A stretch of 64,000 nt of DNA. Source: Caballeronia sordidicola (lineage in GTDB: Bacteria; Pseudomonadota; Gammaproteobacteria; Burkholderiales; Burkholderiaceae). Below are positions 38,192-46,301 of this stretch, in pieces. The position numbers and the translations under genes were made by a program. Where the stretch lies: the NCBI RefSeq assembly GCF_000729995.1, contig NZ_JNFG01000001.1:144814-208813 (forward strand), read 5' to 3'. Position 1 is the stretch's first letter. Every line of letters begins with the position of its first letter. Below the pieces are notes generated by a model. That model saw only the letters and a list, made by a program, of their open reading frames with translations, did not search any database and had not been told where the DNA came from.

Positions 38192-38473
38192 GGGCTTATC
38201 GATGATCTCTTCTCGTCTAACTGAATGCCGCGGTTAATCGATTAACGGGGGATCACCTGTAGGCAGCACCTGTAGGCAGTCCCATCCCGGCTTTACTTTC
38301 CGGCCCGCGAAGGGCCGGATCGGCGCGTTGCCGGGACGTTGCACTTAACGTTGTTCCGGTTCGTTCACGAATAGTTTGCGAACCATTCTAACACCCGCCA
38401 ACCGGGCCACATCGGCTCAGAAGCCATATGGGTAATGGCTCGGAGCCGCGTTTCAGTTTCGGTCTCAAAATGC
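38192..38473. other. Intergenic upstream of rnr and the tRNA gene
   Basis: No gene seen. It contains a duplicated short phrase (CACCTGTAGGCAG at about 38252 and again at 38266) and ends at the tRNA promoter. The rnr promoter must lie here on the other strand. Confidence 0.45.
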
Positions 38474-38501
38474 TTGACAGCGCGATACGCCCGGCTATAA
38501 T
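38474..38501 (+). promoter_or_regulatory. Sigma-70 promoter of the first tRNA-Leu
   Basis: Perfect TTGACA (38474-38479), a 16-base spacer, and perfect TATAAT (38496-38501), 25 bases before the mature tRNA. This is the strongest promoter in the window. Confidence 0.92.
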
Positions 38502-38526
38502 TGCGTTCTTTGCTGCAAACGCACCT

Positions 38527-38611
38527 GCCCAGGTGGCGGAATTGGTAGACGCACATGGTTCAGGTCCATGCGCCGCAAGGCGTGGAGGTTCGAGTCCTCT
38601 CTTGGGCACCA
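38527..38611 (+). tRNA. tRNA-Leu (anticodon CAG)
   Basis: 85 bases including an encoded CCA. The acceptor stem GCCCAGG pairs with CTTGGGC (one G-T pair). The anticodon stem CATGG/CCATG encloses the loop TTCAGGT with anticodon CAG, and a long class II variable arm and GGTTCGAGTCC T-arm follow. It differs from the copy at 62969 at a single base (position 55 of the gene, C here). Confidence 0.97.
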
Positions 38612-38645
38612 ACATTCAGGTTCGGAGCAATCCGAAGAAGTCCGG

Positions 38646-38682
38646 AAAACCCCGTCAATCCATGTGATTACGGGGTTTTTTG
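38646..38682 (+). terminator. Terminator after the first tRNA-Leu
   Basis: AAAACCCCGT (38646-38655) pairs with ACGGGGTTTT (38670-38679) followed by more T. It lies 35 bases after the tRNA. Confidence 0.9.
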
Positions 38683-38884
38683 TTTTGGACGGTCCGAGGT
38701 GGTCCAGTCACATCCAGCGTTTTTATGAATACCGGTTTCGGCGGCAATGCCATGCCCAGATACGTCGAACCGAAGTCGGAATTGGCGTTTCTCAACGCCA
38801 GAACGAAGCCGAAGCACTATCTCCTCTCGGACTGCAGTTTCTTCGCGCACGAAATGTCGGCGAGTTGCGCCTCGGTTGCGGGTC

Positions 38885-38965
38885 ACCCGCAGGGACCGGC
38901 CTGCCTCATCCACAGCCAGATGCAGTTTGGTACTCAGTCCGCCTCGCGAACGTCCAGGATTCTCC
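38885..38965 (-). pseudogene. IS5-family transposase remnant
   Basis: On the minus strand, GRSRGGLSTKLHLAVDEAG is read from about 38960 to 38904. This phrase is characteristic of the DDE transposases of IS5/IS427-type elements. The rest of the transposase and the terminal repeats are missing. Confidence 0.6.
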
Positions 38966-39533
38966 TGGATGTTCTGAGTGTTTTCTGCTGCTTATTTTTT
39001 TGCTTCCAATTAGTCATGGCCGTCTAATCTGAACCGGAACCTTCCGTTCCTGGCACCATTTGTCTTCGGATGAACCAAGCGCAGAAGCAGTCGTTACCGC
39101 CTCTATTTTTATTAGTAATGCTGATAAATTAAATCGAAATCGCTAGCTATGTGTCTTTCATATCCAGCTAGCCCCAAGCTAGACCAATCGGATTCATCCC
39201 TGGCGCATGGTCAAGTAAAACAAGTATCAGAAACGATCCTGGTTCGGACGCTCTCAGTCGCGGCGAGACAACGTGTGCTCGACCGCTGCAGTTTGATCAG
39301 TTGTGGATCCTGTCGAGTCGCTGCTTCTGAATGTCGATCAGATTCGACTTCAGCATTTTCCAACGTGGGAGGCCGCGCAGCTTTTCAATTGCTCAATCGT
39401 GGTCGTTTGCGAAGTACTCTTCAGGTGGGATTTTGCTTACCATCAATTTTCGCCGGAACAGCGTATGAGGCTTTGCTTCGCTCAAAAAGTGGCACGGTGT
39501 CCGAAGTCGCCCGGATAGATTTTATTTGATTAT

Positions 39534-39563
39534 TCAATTACTATTTTGATAGAGTATAATTGA
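39534..39563. promoter_or_regulatory. Candidate MarR operator and promoter
   Basis: TCAATTA (39534-39540) and TAATTGA (39557-39563) form a perfect inverted repeat with a 16-base spacer. The right arm overlaps a perfect TATAAT (39555-39560), 55 bases before the MarR gene. This is a typical arrangement for MarR autorepression. Confidence 0.5.
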
Positions 39564-39614
39564 TTTTTCAAGCATACCGACCTATGTAAACCTACCCTCA
39601 ACGCGCCGATCACC

Positions 39615-40073
39615 ATGAAGACACGCAAGCGACCGGAAGAACTCGAACAGGCGATTCCCTTCCTGTTGACACGAGCCGGAGGCCGAATGGGAAACGCATT
39701 CGCGAAGGCACTGAAACCGTTTGGCCTGAACCTCAGTGAGTGGCGAGTCTGTGCCTCGCTGCTGTACGTTCCTCACCAGACCTTGTCTGAATTGTCGGTG
39801 CACGCGACGTCGGATATTTCCGCGCTGTCCAGGATCATTGACCGTCTTGAGAGTCAGGAGTTGGTCAAGCGCGAGAAGAGCACGACGGATGGACGGTCAA
39901 TCAGGATTGCCCTGACAAGCAAGGGAGACGAACTGGTGCTGCGCATACTCCCGGTCGCGAAACAACATGAGTCGGTGATCCTTACCGCTTTCACGGCAAG
40001 CGACGTTCAGGTGCTTCGCGCCATGCTGCTCAAGTTGTACGAGAACGCTGGCGCGCTTGACGACCTTTTTTGA
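39615..40073 (+). CDS. MarR-family transcriptional regulator
   Basis: 152 residues. The winged helix-turn-helix spans about residues 45-110: SEWRVCASLLYVPHQTLSELSVHATSDISALSRIIDRLESQELVKREKSTTDGRSI with the DGRS wing. It is convergent with an amidohydrolase relic, and similar MarR/amidohydrolase pairs control aromatic acid decarboxylases. The target enzyme may thus have been lost. Confidence 0.88.
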   Translation: MKTRKRPEELEQAIPFLLTRAGGRMGNAFAKALKPFGLNLSEWRVCASLLYVPHQTLSELSVHATSDISALSRIIDRLESQELVKREKSTTDGRSIRIALTSKGDELVLRILPVAKQHESVILTAFTASDVQVLRAMLLKLYENAGALDDLF

Positions 40074-40084
40074 CTCGCTATTTT

Positions 40085-40365
40085 CCCGAGTAGAGGAAGC
40101 GGCTCGCGGATCCCGGGGATGCATATAGAAAGGCTTGCCGAGCACCGCCGCGCTCGCCCAGAAATCGGTGTACTGTGGGGCGTCGTAGTACACGACATTC
40201 TCCGCATCACCCACTTGGCAAAAGCCATTCACCATGAAGCCATGGAATCCGAGATCCGAGACCCTTTAAGCTCCGCTCGAGTTCACGTGCCGCAGCTTCA
40301 GGGTTCTGCATCGGCAGCGCTGCAAATCCAGCCAAACGAGACGGATGACGGGCAACATGTTCTCT
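40085..40365 (-). pseudogene. Amidohydrolase (ACMSD/gamma-resorcylate decarboxylase-like) fragment
   Basis: Two adjacent minus-strand frames join into one family-like stretch. These are ARHPSRLAGFAALPMQNPEAAARELERSLKGLG and, after a shift near 40240, MVNGFCQVGDAENVVYYDAPQYTDFWASAAVLGKPFYMHPRDP. These are the middle barrel strands of an amidohydrolase_2 protein. The N-terminal metal motif and the C-terminal third are gone. Confidence 0.7.
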
Positions 40366-40373
40366 ACGACTGC

Positions 40374-41294
40374 TTACCGCGACAAATCCTTCAGAAGCGC
40401 AACGACGAGCTCGGCGGAAACATAATGCGGGCCGTCGAATAAATACACGCGATATCCCTTGTAAGCCATGAGCTGTGGCAAAAGCTCCGCCGACGTAGCT
40501 GCTCGAAAACCGCCGCCAGCCTGCGGGCGAAACGCTTCGGCGATGATCCGCACGCGGCTCTTGCCCAGTGTCTCCGAGAGTGCGTTCGCGTATTCCCGTG
40601 CCGCCGTCGGCCCGCGTGCATAAACACCGCAGCCGTCCTGGAAAAATACGCCGACATCCTTCGGCAGCCAGGTATCGAGCCACTTCGCAAGGGTCCTGCC
40701 ACCGACATTGGCGCGGTCATAAACACTGACCCACAGTGGCCGTGGCAACGCAGCGAGCAATGGCCCGAGTTGTGCGGCATCGACCCACGTGGGATCGATT
40801 TCGACCGGAAAGTACCAGCCGGCCACATGCACGGGCGGACGCACTGCCGCGAGCCGCTCCGACTGCGCGACCAGGTCCACGATCTGCGCCCGCGCGGTGG
40901 TCTCGTCGAAACGGCCCGCCAGCCCAACGATCACATTGCGCGCCCAGCGCTCATCAGCGATCCGCGTCCAGTCGGGCACCCGTCCTGCCAAGGCCAAGCC
41001 GGCGCCGGGCAGGAAAGACACACCGTCGACGGCCGTCCACTGCACGAGCAGATCGCGTACACCGAGCTTGTCCCAGTTGCCATGCGGATCAATATGATCC
41101 TCGTCGATCTGCCACACCACGCCCTGGGCCAACGATGCCGCTTCATCCGATTCAAGCGCACAGCCCGGCGTGAGTGACGTGAGCGACGTGAGCATGGTGA
41201 GCAAGGTCGCGCCCATCAGGCGACGCCGCGTGCCGTCCGGTTCCTCAGGCGCTTTGCCGGCCACGCCATGCGCCGTGTAACGTTCATCAGGCAT
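40374..41294 (-). CDS. Putative lipoprotein, glycosidase-like; last gene of the nfr-type locus
   Basis: 306 residues from the ATG at 41294 (MPDERYTAHG); an upstream in-frame codon at 41435 is less likely. A basic RRR segment and a hydrophobic stretch (LMGATLLTMLTSLTSL) end in TPGCAL, a lipobox-like Cys. The body has barrel-like phrases (VDGVSFLPGAGLALAG, GLAGRFDETT, WVSVYDRANVGGRTLAKWLDTWLP, VRIIAEAF, RVYLFDGPHY) resembling DUF4434-type TIM barrels. I cannot name the family with certainty. It lies 190 bases after the nfrA-like gene, so it may trim or process the exported polysaccharide; this is inference. Confidence 0.7.
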   Translation of the reverse strand: MPDERYTAHGVAGKAPEEPDGTRRRLMGATLLTMLTSLTSLTPGCALESDEAASLAQGVVWQIDEDHIDPHGNWDKLGVRDLLVQWTAVDGVSFLPGAGLALAGRVPDWTRIADERWARNVIVGLAGRFDETTARAQIVDLVAQSERLAAVRPPVHVAGWYFPVEIDPTWVDAAQLGPLLAALPRPLWVSVYDRANVGGRTLAKWLDTWLPKDVGVFFQDGCGVYARGPTAAREYANALSETLGKSRVRIIAEAFRPQAGGGFRAATSAELLPQLMAYKGYRVYLFDGPHYVSAELVVALLKDLSR

Positions 41295-41484
41295 AAGGGT
41301 CTGGTTCTGAAGTGGGTAACTCGGTAAGCGCAACGGTAATCGCACCCGCTTCACGCAGTCGGTCTTGAAGTCCATCGGAACGGTAACGCACGGGCTCCGA
41401 ATGACTCCGATTGAATCATATAAGACGCTAGACAACGCGAGCGCACCGCCCGGAGCGTTCGCATGCGAATACCGGCAACGTCAA

Positions 41485-44088
41485 TCAGTAGGAGTAGATG
41501 GCGCCGAAGAACAAGCCGCGGGAGCGGTCGTCGCCGGCAATATGCCAGCGATATTGCACCGAAAGATCAACGAATGAACGCGGCGTGTCGTAGGCGCTGT
41601 CGCGCATCCAATAGCGCGTCGACACGCCCACGCCCGCGCCGGCTGGAACACGATGATCGATTGACGAGTCGTAATCCGCGCCGAGCACCGCGTACGGAAA
41701 CACGGTCAGCTTCGGGCTGATCGAATCGATACGGAAAGTACGCCCGCCTTCAATGTTGGTCGTCGCGTAACACGTCGCCGCGTTCAGGTAGCAGCCGCCT
41801 TCCGCGTACATCTGCACGGTCCACCACGAAGGCTTGTCGATGCGGCGCTCGGTGCCAACACCTCCCGAATACGCGATTCGCGCGAGCCAGTCGTTGTTCA
41901 CGTGCGAGCCGATCGGGAAAATATGCTCGAACGCAAAGATCGTGTTGATGCTGGCGAAGGGCTTGACGCGCGCACCGACCACGTTTTCCAGCGTCGATAC
42001 ACCGCTCGGTCCGCCGTCCCTTACGCCAAAGTTTTCGTAACCGCGCGTATAGACTTCGAACATCCGGTCGTCGAGGCTGCCGAACGGCCGCCAGTATGCT
42101 TCCACGCCGGCCTGCCAGTTGTTCGCAATGCCAGGCGACGGCGTAGACGCGAAGCCGGGCTGCAAGCCCGCGCTGCGATAGTTCGTGGATACGTTGAAGC
42201 CCCAGTCGCGCGTCACGTTGGCGTGCGCGCTACGCATGTCGAGCAGTTGCTGCGGCGTCGCGGCCGTGTCGCCGTCGGCGGGCGTGATGCCTGCGTCGAT
42301 CGCGCGTTCGAAATACATCGCGGCGTCCTTGTTCTCGTGCGCTTTGGCCGCGGCATAGGCCGCATCGGCATTCGCCCTGGACGGCAGTTCGCCCGCTGCG
42401 TCCGCCTGGGCGAAACGCCGGTACGCGTCGCCGTTTTCACCGGCGCGCTGCGCAATGTAGGCAGCGCTCAGGTCGGGCATGCCGTCCAGCAAGCCAGCGC
42501 GCAAGGTCGCCTTGGCTTCACGCGTGGCGGCCGCGCTCTGGTGATCGTTCGTCAGCGCGTTGATCAGTTCGATTCGATGCTGTGGATCATCGGGTGCCGC
42601 GGCAACGGCCTTGCGCGCAAATTCGATGGCGGCCTTCTTGTCGCCTCGCTTGGTGGCCGCGACAGCATTTCGCGCGGCCGTAAAACCGGGATCGGCGGGA
42701 TAGACGTAGCACAACGCGCCAAACTCGGTGGCATTGCAGGCGATATCCGGACGCAGTGCGGGGTCGATGGGCGCGGTCGTCGCGGATACGTTCAACGCGC
42801 CCGCAGCGAGCAACTGCTTCGCCTTGAAGCGACGTGCAGCGAGCGGCGGATCGGTATCGTCGTTGACGAACTTGAGGGGCGCGAGCAGGTCGAGCGTGCG
42901 TTGCGGCTGGCCTTCCTTATTCCACACATCGGCGATGATCGTACGCGCCACCCGCTGGTCGCGTTGCGTCGCGCCTTTTTCCTGCAGCGCCTTCGCGAAG
43001 TCCGCGTCGGCTAGCTCAAGCTTGCCTTGCGCCGCGCGGGCATAACCGCGCAGCGTCCACAGCATGATGTCGTCGCCCGCGTGCGCAGTGCCGTACGCGA
43101 TGCCGTCCGACGCCGCGGCCTCCACGCCGGGCAGATCGTTCGCGGCGAACAGCGCGTCGATCAACTGGATCCGGTAGCCTGTCCTGTCGGGCGCATAGGC
43201 AACCGCCCGGCGGATCAACTCGACCGCCTTTGCAATGTCGCCCTGACTTCGCGCGGCGAACGCGTCGCTGGAAAACTTTGGCGCGAGACGATTACCGATA
43301 TAAGAACGACGCAAACGCAATGCGTCCGTATCGCCGAACCGCTTGACCGCGTCCTCGTCAACATCGAACGCAGCGGCGTCCTGTCCCGCGTTGCTCGCTG
43401 CATCGATCTGAAGCAGACGCAACCGCAGCAGATCCGGACGCAGCGCGATGGCTTCGCTTGCAGCCTGCGCCGAGCCGGCGAAATCCTTGCTGGCGTATAG
43501 CGCATACGCACGTTGCGCGGCGGCGAAGGCGGCGCCCGTGAGCGGCTTCTCGTCCCCTCCTGCGGGCGCGGCGGATGCCGCAGATGCATCAGCCGCCTTG
43601 CGTTTTCCGAGCGCGCTTCGGTTGTGCGCGGCAGCAGTCACCGATCTGCTCACCGATCTGCTCAGCGCTTCGATCTGCGCACGCCGCATGACCAGCGCCT
43701 GATCCGGGCCAACCTCGACAATCGCACGGCTCAGCGAAAAGGCTGCCGCCTCGTAGTGGTGCCCCGCCGCCAGCGAGTTGGCGAGGAGCAGGCGCAACGA
43801 CACTACATCAGGACGCTGACGGATCGCTTCGCGCGCCTGCGCTGCACTCGTTTCGTAATCGTGACGCGCGAACGAAGCGTAGCCCTCTTGTGCGACGCCA
43901 TACGCGGCGCCGGAGAGCGGCAGCGGTAATGCGCCGGATGCCGAAAATGCGGCAGATGCGGCCGGCACGTCCGCGGCCTGCGCCGCCGTGCCTAAGCACA
44001 GCGCAGCCGCAACGATCGCACCTGCCACATGAGTGCCCGATGCGAAAGCCGCAGACCTGTAACAGTGGGGTATCACATCGAGCTTCAT
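41485..44088 (-). CDS. nfrA: NfrA-like outer-membrane protein (TPR plus C-terminal barrel)
   Basis: 867 residues. A signal peptide (cleavage near AAQAADV) is followed by a periplasmic region of helical TPR-like repeats from about 60 to 600. Repeated AYALYASKDFAGSAQAASEAIALRPD and similar phrases occur about every 35 residues. The C-terminal 230 residues are aromatic- and Gly-rich, with alternating strands (YRSAGLQPGF, VEAYWRPFGSLDDRMFEVYTRGYENFG, ending YRWHIAGDDRSRGLFFGAIYSY). They fit the N4-adsorption protein A C-terminal domain. It starts at ATGA overlapping the nfrB stop, so translation is coupled. In E. coli NfrA is the outer-membrane part of a polysaccharide exporter and the phage N4 receptor. 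Confidence 0.85.
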   Translation of the reverse strand: MKLDVIPHCYRSAAFASGTHVAGAIVAAALCLGTAAQAADVPAASAAFSASGALPLPLSGAAYGVAQEGYASFARHDYETSAAQAREAIRQRPDVVSLRLLLANSLAAGHHYEAAAFSLSRAIVEVGPDQALVMRRAQIEALSRSVSRSVTAAAHNRSALGKRKAADASAASAAPAGGDEKPLTGAAFAAAQRAYALYASKDFAGSAQAASEAIALRPDLLRLRLLQIDAASNAGQDAAAFDVDEDAVKRFGDTDALRLRRSYIGNRLAPKFSSDAFAARSQGDIAKAVELIRRAVAYAPDRTGYRIQLIDALFAANDLPGVEAAASDGIAYGTAHAGDDIMLWTLRGYARAAQGKLELADADFAKALQEKGATQRDQRVARTIIADVWNKEGQPQRTLDLLAPLKFVNDDTDPPLAARRFKAKQLLAAGALNVSATTAPIDPALRPDIACNATEFGALCYVYPADPGFTAARNAVAATKRGDKKAAIEFARKAVAAAPDDPQHRIELINALTNDHQSAAATREAKATLRAGLLDGMPDLSAAYIAQRAGENGDAYRRFAQADAAGELPSRANADAAYAAAKAHENKDAAMYFERAIDAGITPADGDTAATPQQLLDMRSAHANVTRDWGFNVSTNYRSAGLQPGFASTPSPGIANNWQAGVEAYWRPFGSLDDRMFEVYTRGYENFGVRDGGPSGVSTLENVVGARVKPFASINTIFAFEHIFPIGSHVNNDWLARIAYSGGVGTERRIDKPSWWTVQMYAEGGCYLNAATCYATTNIEGGRTFRIDSISPKLTVFPYAVLGADYDSSIDHRVPAGAGVGVSTRYWMRDSAYDTPRSFVDLSVQYRWHIAGDDRSRGLFFGAIYSY

Positions 44089-46301
44089 CAGCGATTCGCC
44101 TCATCGCCGCGCAAACGATGTTGTTCCTGAATCACGTTTTCGAGTGCGGCACGCGAGATAACCTCGCGCGCCACCATGTAGTCGCCAATCAGACCATGCA
44201 GATCTGGTCGATAGCTCTGCAGCGCTCCTTCGAAACTGGCGCGCGTCACATGTCCGAGCTCGATCAACAGATCGCCGATCAACGGCACGCCGCGCCGAGG
44301 CGCCGCCACCGCGTCGGCCTCGGCATCCGCCGGCAACCTACGGTCTCGCAGGTCCTTCACAGTGTCCGTTGCAATGGGCGCCGGCCCCGTGACAGCCACG
44401 CCGCGCAGCAGCCGGATTCCGGTCGCGATATCGCCTTCACGCACGATCCGCTGTGTGACGGGCCGCCCGAGTTGGCTTACCAGGTACGCGAGCGGCGCCT
44501 CGCTGATCGGGTTTGCCGTCAGCAGGATCGCGCGGCCTTGAGCATCCTCGCCTTGCGGGATCACGCGATGCCGGACGATATCGGCAAGCGGCAATTGTTC
44601 GGCGTCCTGAGGCAGCCGTTCAGGATCGAGCGACCCACGCTCCAGATCCGACTGGAACGCAATCGCTTCGGCGAGCGTTTCCTCGTCCAGCCAGCCTTTT
44701 GCCATCAGCACGCGGCCGAGCGGCGCTTCGCGCGCATGGCCTTCGTTCAACGCGAGTTCGAGCTTGTTCGCATCAATTGCCTGCCACGAAACCAGCAGTT
44801 CCCCAAGCCGCTGACGCGCATTGCCGAGTCCGTCTTCCGACGGGAAGTCGTGCATCGTCTTGTCCCACGCGAGCCGCTTGCCGGTCATCAGATGCCCGAT
44901 GAACAGCTTCCACGCGCGCGACACGGCCATGAAATTGATGAAGTTGCCAACGACCATCCGCGGCACCGACAGCAGGCCGTGTTCCCATCCATACAACCGG
45001 GTGACGAAAAAAATCCGTTGCGCGACGCGTAATAGCAGCGCACAACCGTTCGCCCACAACACGAAATCCAGCCACTTCGAATCGGAAAACGGCGATGCGA
45101 ACAAGCGCGGCAACACACCGGACATACTGGCGATGGCGAACAGCAAGAACTGGAGCACCAGTCCATAAGCGAGGATCCCGACAAACGCCGTGACAATGCC
45201 CTTGCGATCGCGTAACAGCAAATAGCGATTCGCAGGCGAGCCGCTCCAGCCGGTCTGCTTCCAGCCCTGCAGGCCAATGCCGAGGGTCCAGCGCGCCCGC
45301 TGTCGATACGCAGTACGGAACGTATCGGGGAAAAATTCGCGCACGCACAGCGGCATGGTCAGCATGAATTCGCGCTCAGGCCCCAAGCCGAACCAGGACT
45401 TTCGGCGCGTCGCGAACTGCACCGGAAAGCGCGCAAAAATGGAGAGCATGCCCATTTTTCCAAGCCGTTCGCCGACGTCGTAATCCTCGGTCAGGCTTTC
45501 GGTATTGAACGGCTGGTGGTTCGTTTGTTCAAGCAACGCGAGCAGCGCACGGCGTGAAAAGCACGTCCCCACGCCAGCCGACGGCACCGTACCGGACAGG
45601 CTTTCCCGCACCACCAGATCCTTTGCGTGCCATTCGGCGAACTCGTCCATATACGTGCCCGCAACGAGCTCGAACCAGTTGCGTTCCAGCGACGCCACCG
45701 GCAACTGGATCATGTCCTTGCGCGGCAACAGATAGTTGAAGAAGCGCAGTTCAACGGGATGCAGCACGTCCTCGCTGTCATGCAGCACCACGCCCGCGAA
45801 TTCGATGTCCGCCTCTTTTTCATATCGGAAAATGGCGGCGATTACCCAGTTCAGGCAATCCGCCTTGCAGGTCGGACCGTCGTGCGGTACCTCGACGCGC
45901 CGCAACTGCTTGTAGCGGCGACGCATCCGTTCCACTTCGGCAATAGTCCGCGCATCGTTCTGATACGTGCCGACGAACACTACATAGTTGCGGTAATCGA
46001 GCACCCGCACCATGTCCTCGATCATCGATGCAATCACGTCGTACTCATGCCACGCAGGCACCATGATCGCAATCGGCTGCTGGTCGTGCGCATACAACTG
46101 CGCGGTGGTCAGCGGCTTGTGCACGCGCTGCACCGTGAAGCGGCGCAGGATCTCGCGACACCAGTACCAGGCGTCGATGAACAGGTCATCGAGACTGGAC
46201 AGCAGGATGATCGTCGCGACCACCGCGGCCACATACTCGAGTCCCTGGTAGTAATGCGCGACCGCGAAGCCTGCATCCCAATTCAACGGCGCGACAGTCA
46301 C
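44088..46301 (-). CDS. nfrB: NfrB-like membrane glycosyltransferase with MshEN domains
   Basis: 737 residues from the GTG at 46301, which overlaps the bcsB-like stop as GTGA; the frame extends further upstream inside that gene. The GT2 core shows MVPAWHEYDVI, HDSEDVLHP (about residue 174), LTEDYDVGERL (TED near 271) and QRARW (334), with membrane helices around 365-460. Two MshEN-like modules follow: RLGELLVSWQAIDANKLELAL to LAEAIAFQ (about 497-550) and LIGDLLIELGHVTRASFEGAL to IQEQ (about 674-728). MshEN modules bind c-di-GMP in related proteins. The protein should polymerise a ManNAc- or GlcNAc-type sugar and push it through the inner membrane when c-di-GMP is high. Confidence 0.9.
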   Translation of the reverse strand: MTVAPLNWDAGFAVAHYYQGLEYVAAVVATIILLSSLDDLFIDAWYWCREILRRFTVQRVHKPLTTAQLYAHDQQPIAIMVPAWHEYDVIASMIEDMVRVLDYRNYVVFVGTYQNDARTIAEVERMRRRYKQLRRVEVPHDGPTCKADCLNWVIAAIFRYEKEADIEFAGVVLHDSEDVLHPVELRFFNYLLPRKDMIQLPVASLERNWFELVAGTYMDEFAEWHAKDLVVRESLSGTVPSAGVGTCFSRRALLALLEQTNHQPFNTESLTEDYDVGERLGKMGMLSIFARFPVQFATRRKSWFGLGPEREFMLTMPLCVREFFPDTFRTAYRQRARWTLGIGLQGWKQTGWSGSPANRYLLLRDRKGIVTAFVGILAYGLVLQFLLFAIASMSGVLPRLFASPFSDSKWLDFVLWANGCALLLRVAQRIFFVTRLYGWEHGLLSVPRMVVGNFINFMAVSRAWKLFIGHLMTGKRLAWDKTMHDFPSEDGLGNARQRLGELLVSWQAIDANKLELALNEGHAREAPLGRVLMAKGWLDEETLAEAIAFQSDLERGSLDPERLPQDAEQLPLADIVRHRVIPQGEDAQGRAILLTANPISEAPLAYLVSQLGRPVTQRIVREGDIATGIRLLRGVAVTGPAPIATDTVKDLRDRRLPADAEADAVAAPRRGVPLIGDLLIELGHVTRASFEGALQSYRPDLHGLIGDYMVAREVISRAALENVIQEQHRLRGDEANR

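Larger units (their letters stand above)
38612..39614. other. Degraded accessory DNA after the first tRNA-Leu
   Basis: One kilobase without an intact gene. It holds the tRNA terminator, an integrase-like trace near 38780-38850 (KPKHYLLSD resembling the start of P4-type integrases), an IS5-type transposase scrap, and AT-rich DNA leading to the MarR gene. This fits an old integration site that has mostly been deleted. Confidence 0.55.

Noticed and set aside
36134..38224. Open frame of 696 codons on the plus strand
   Set aside because: It lies wholly antisense to rnr; the high-GC codon bias of rnr creates it and its translation has no family features.
39149..39529. 126-codon plus-strand frame before the MarR gene
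   Set aside because: Ser-rich translation with no conserved pattern in an AT-rich degraded region.
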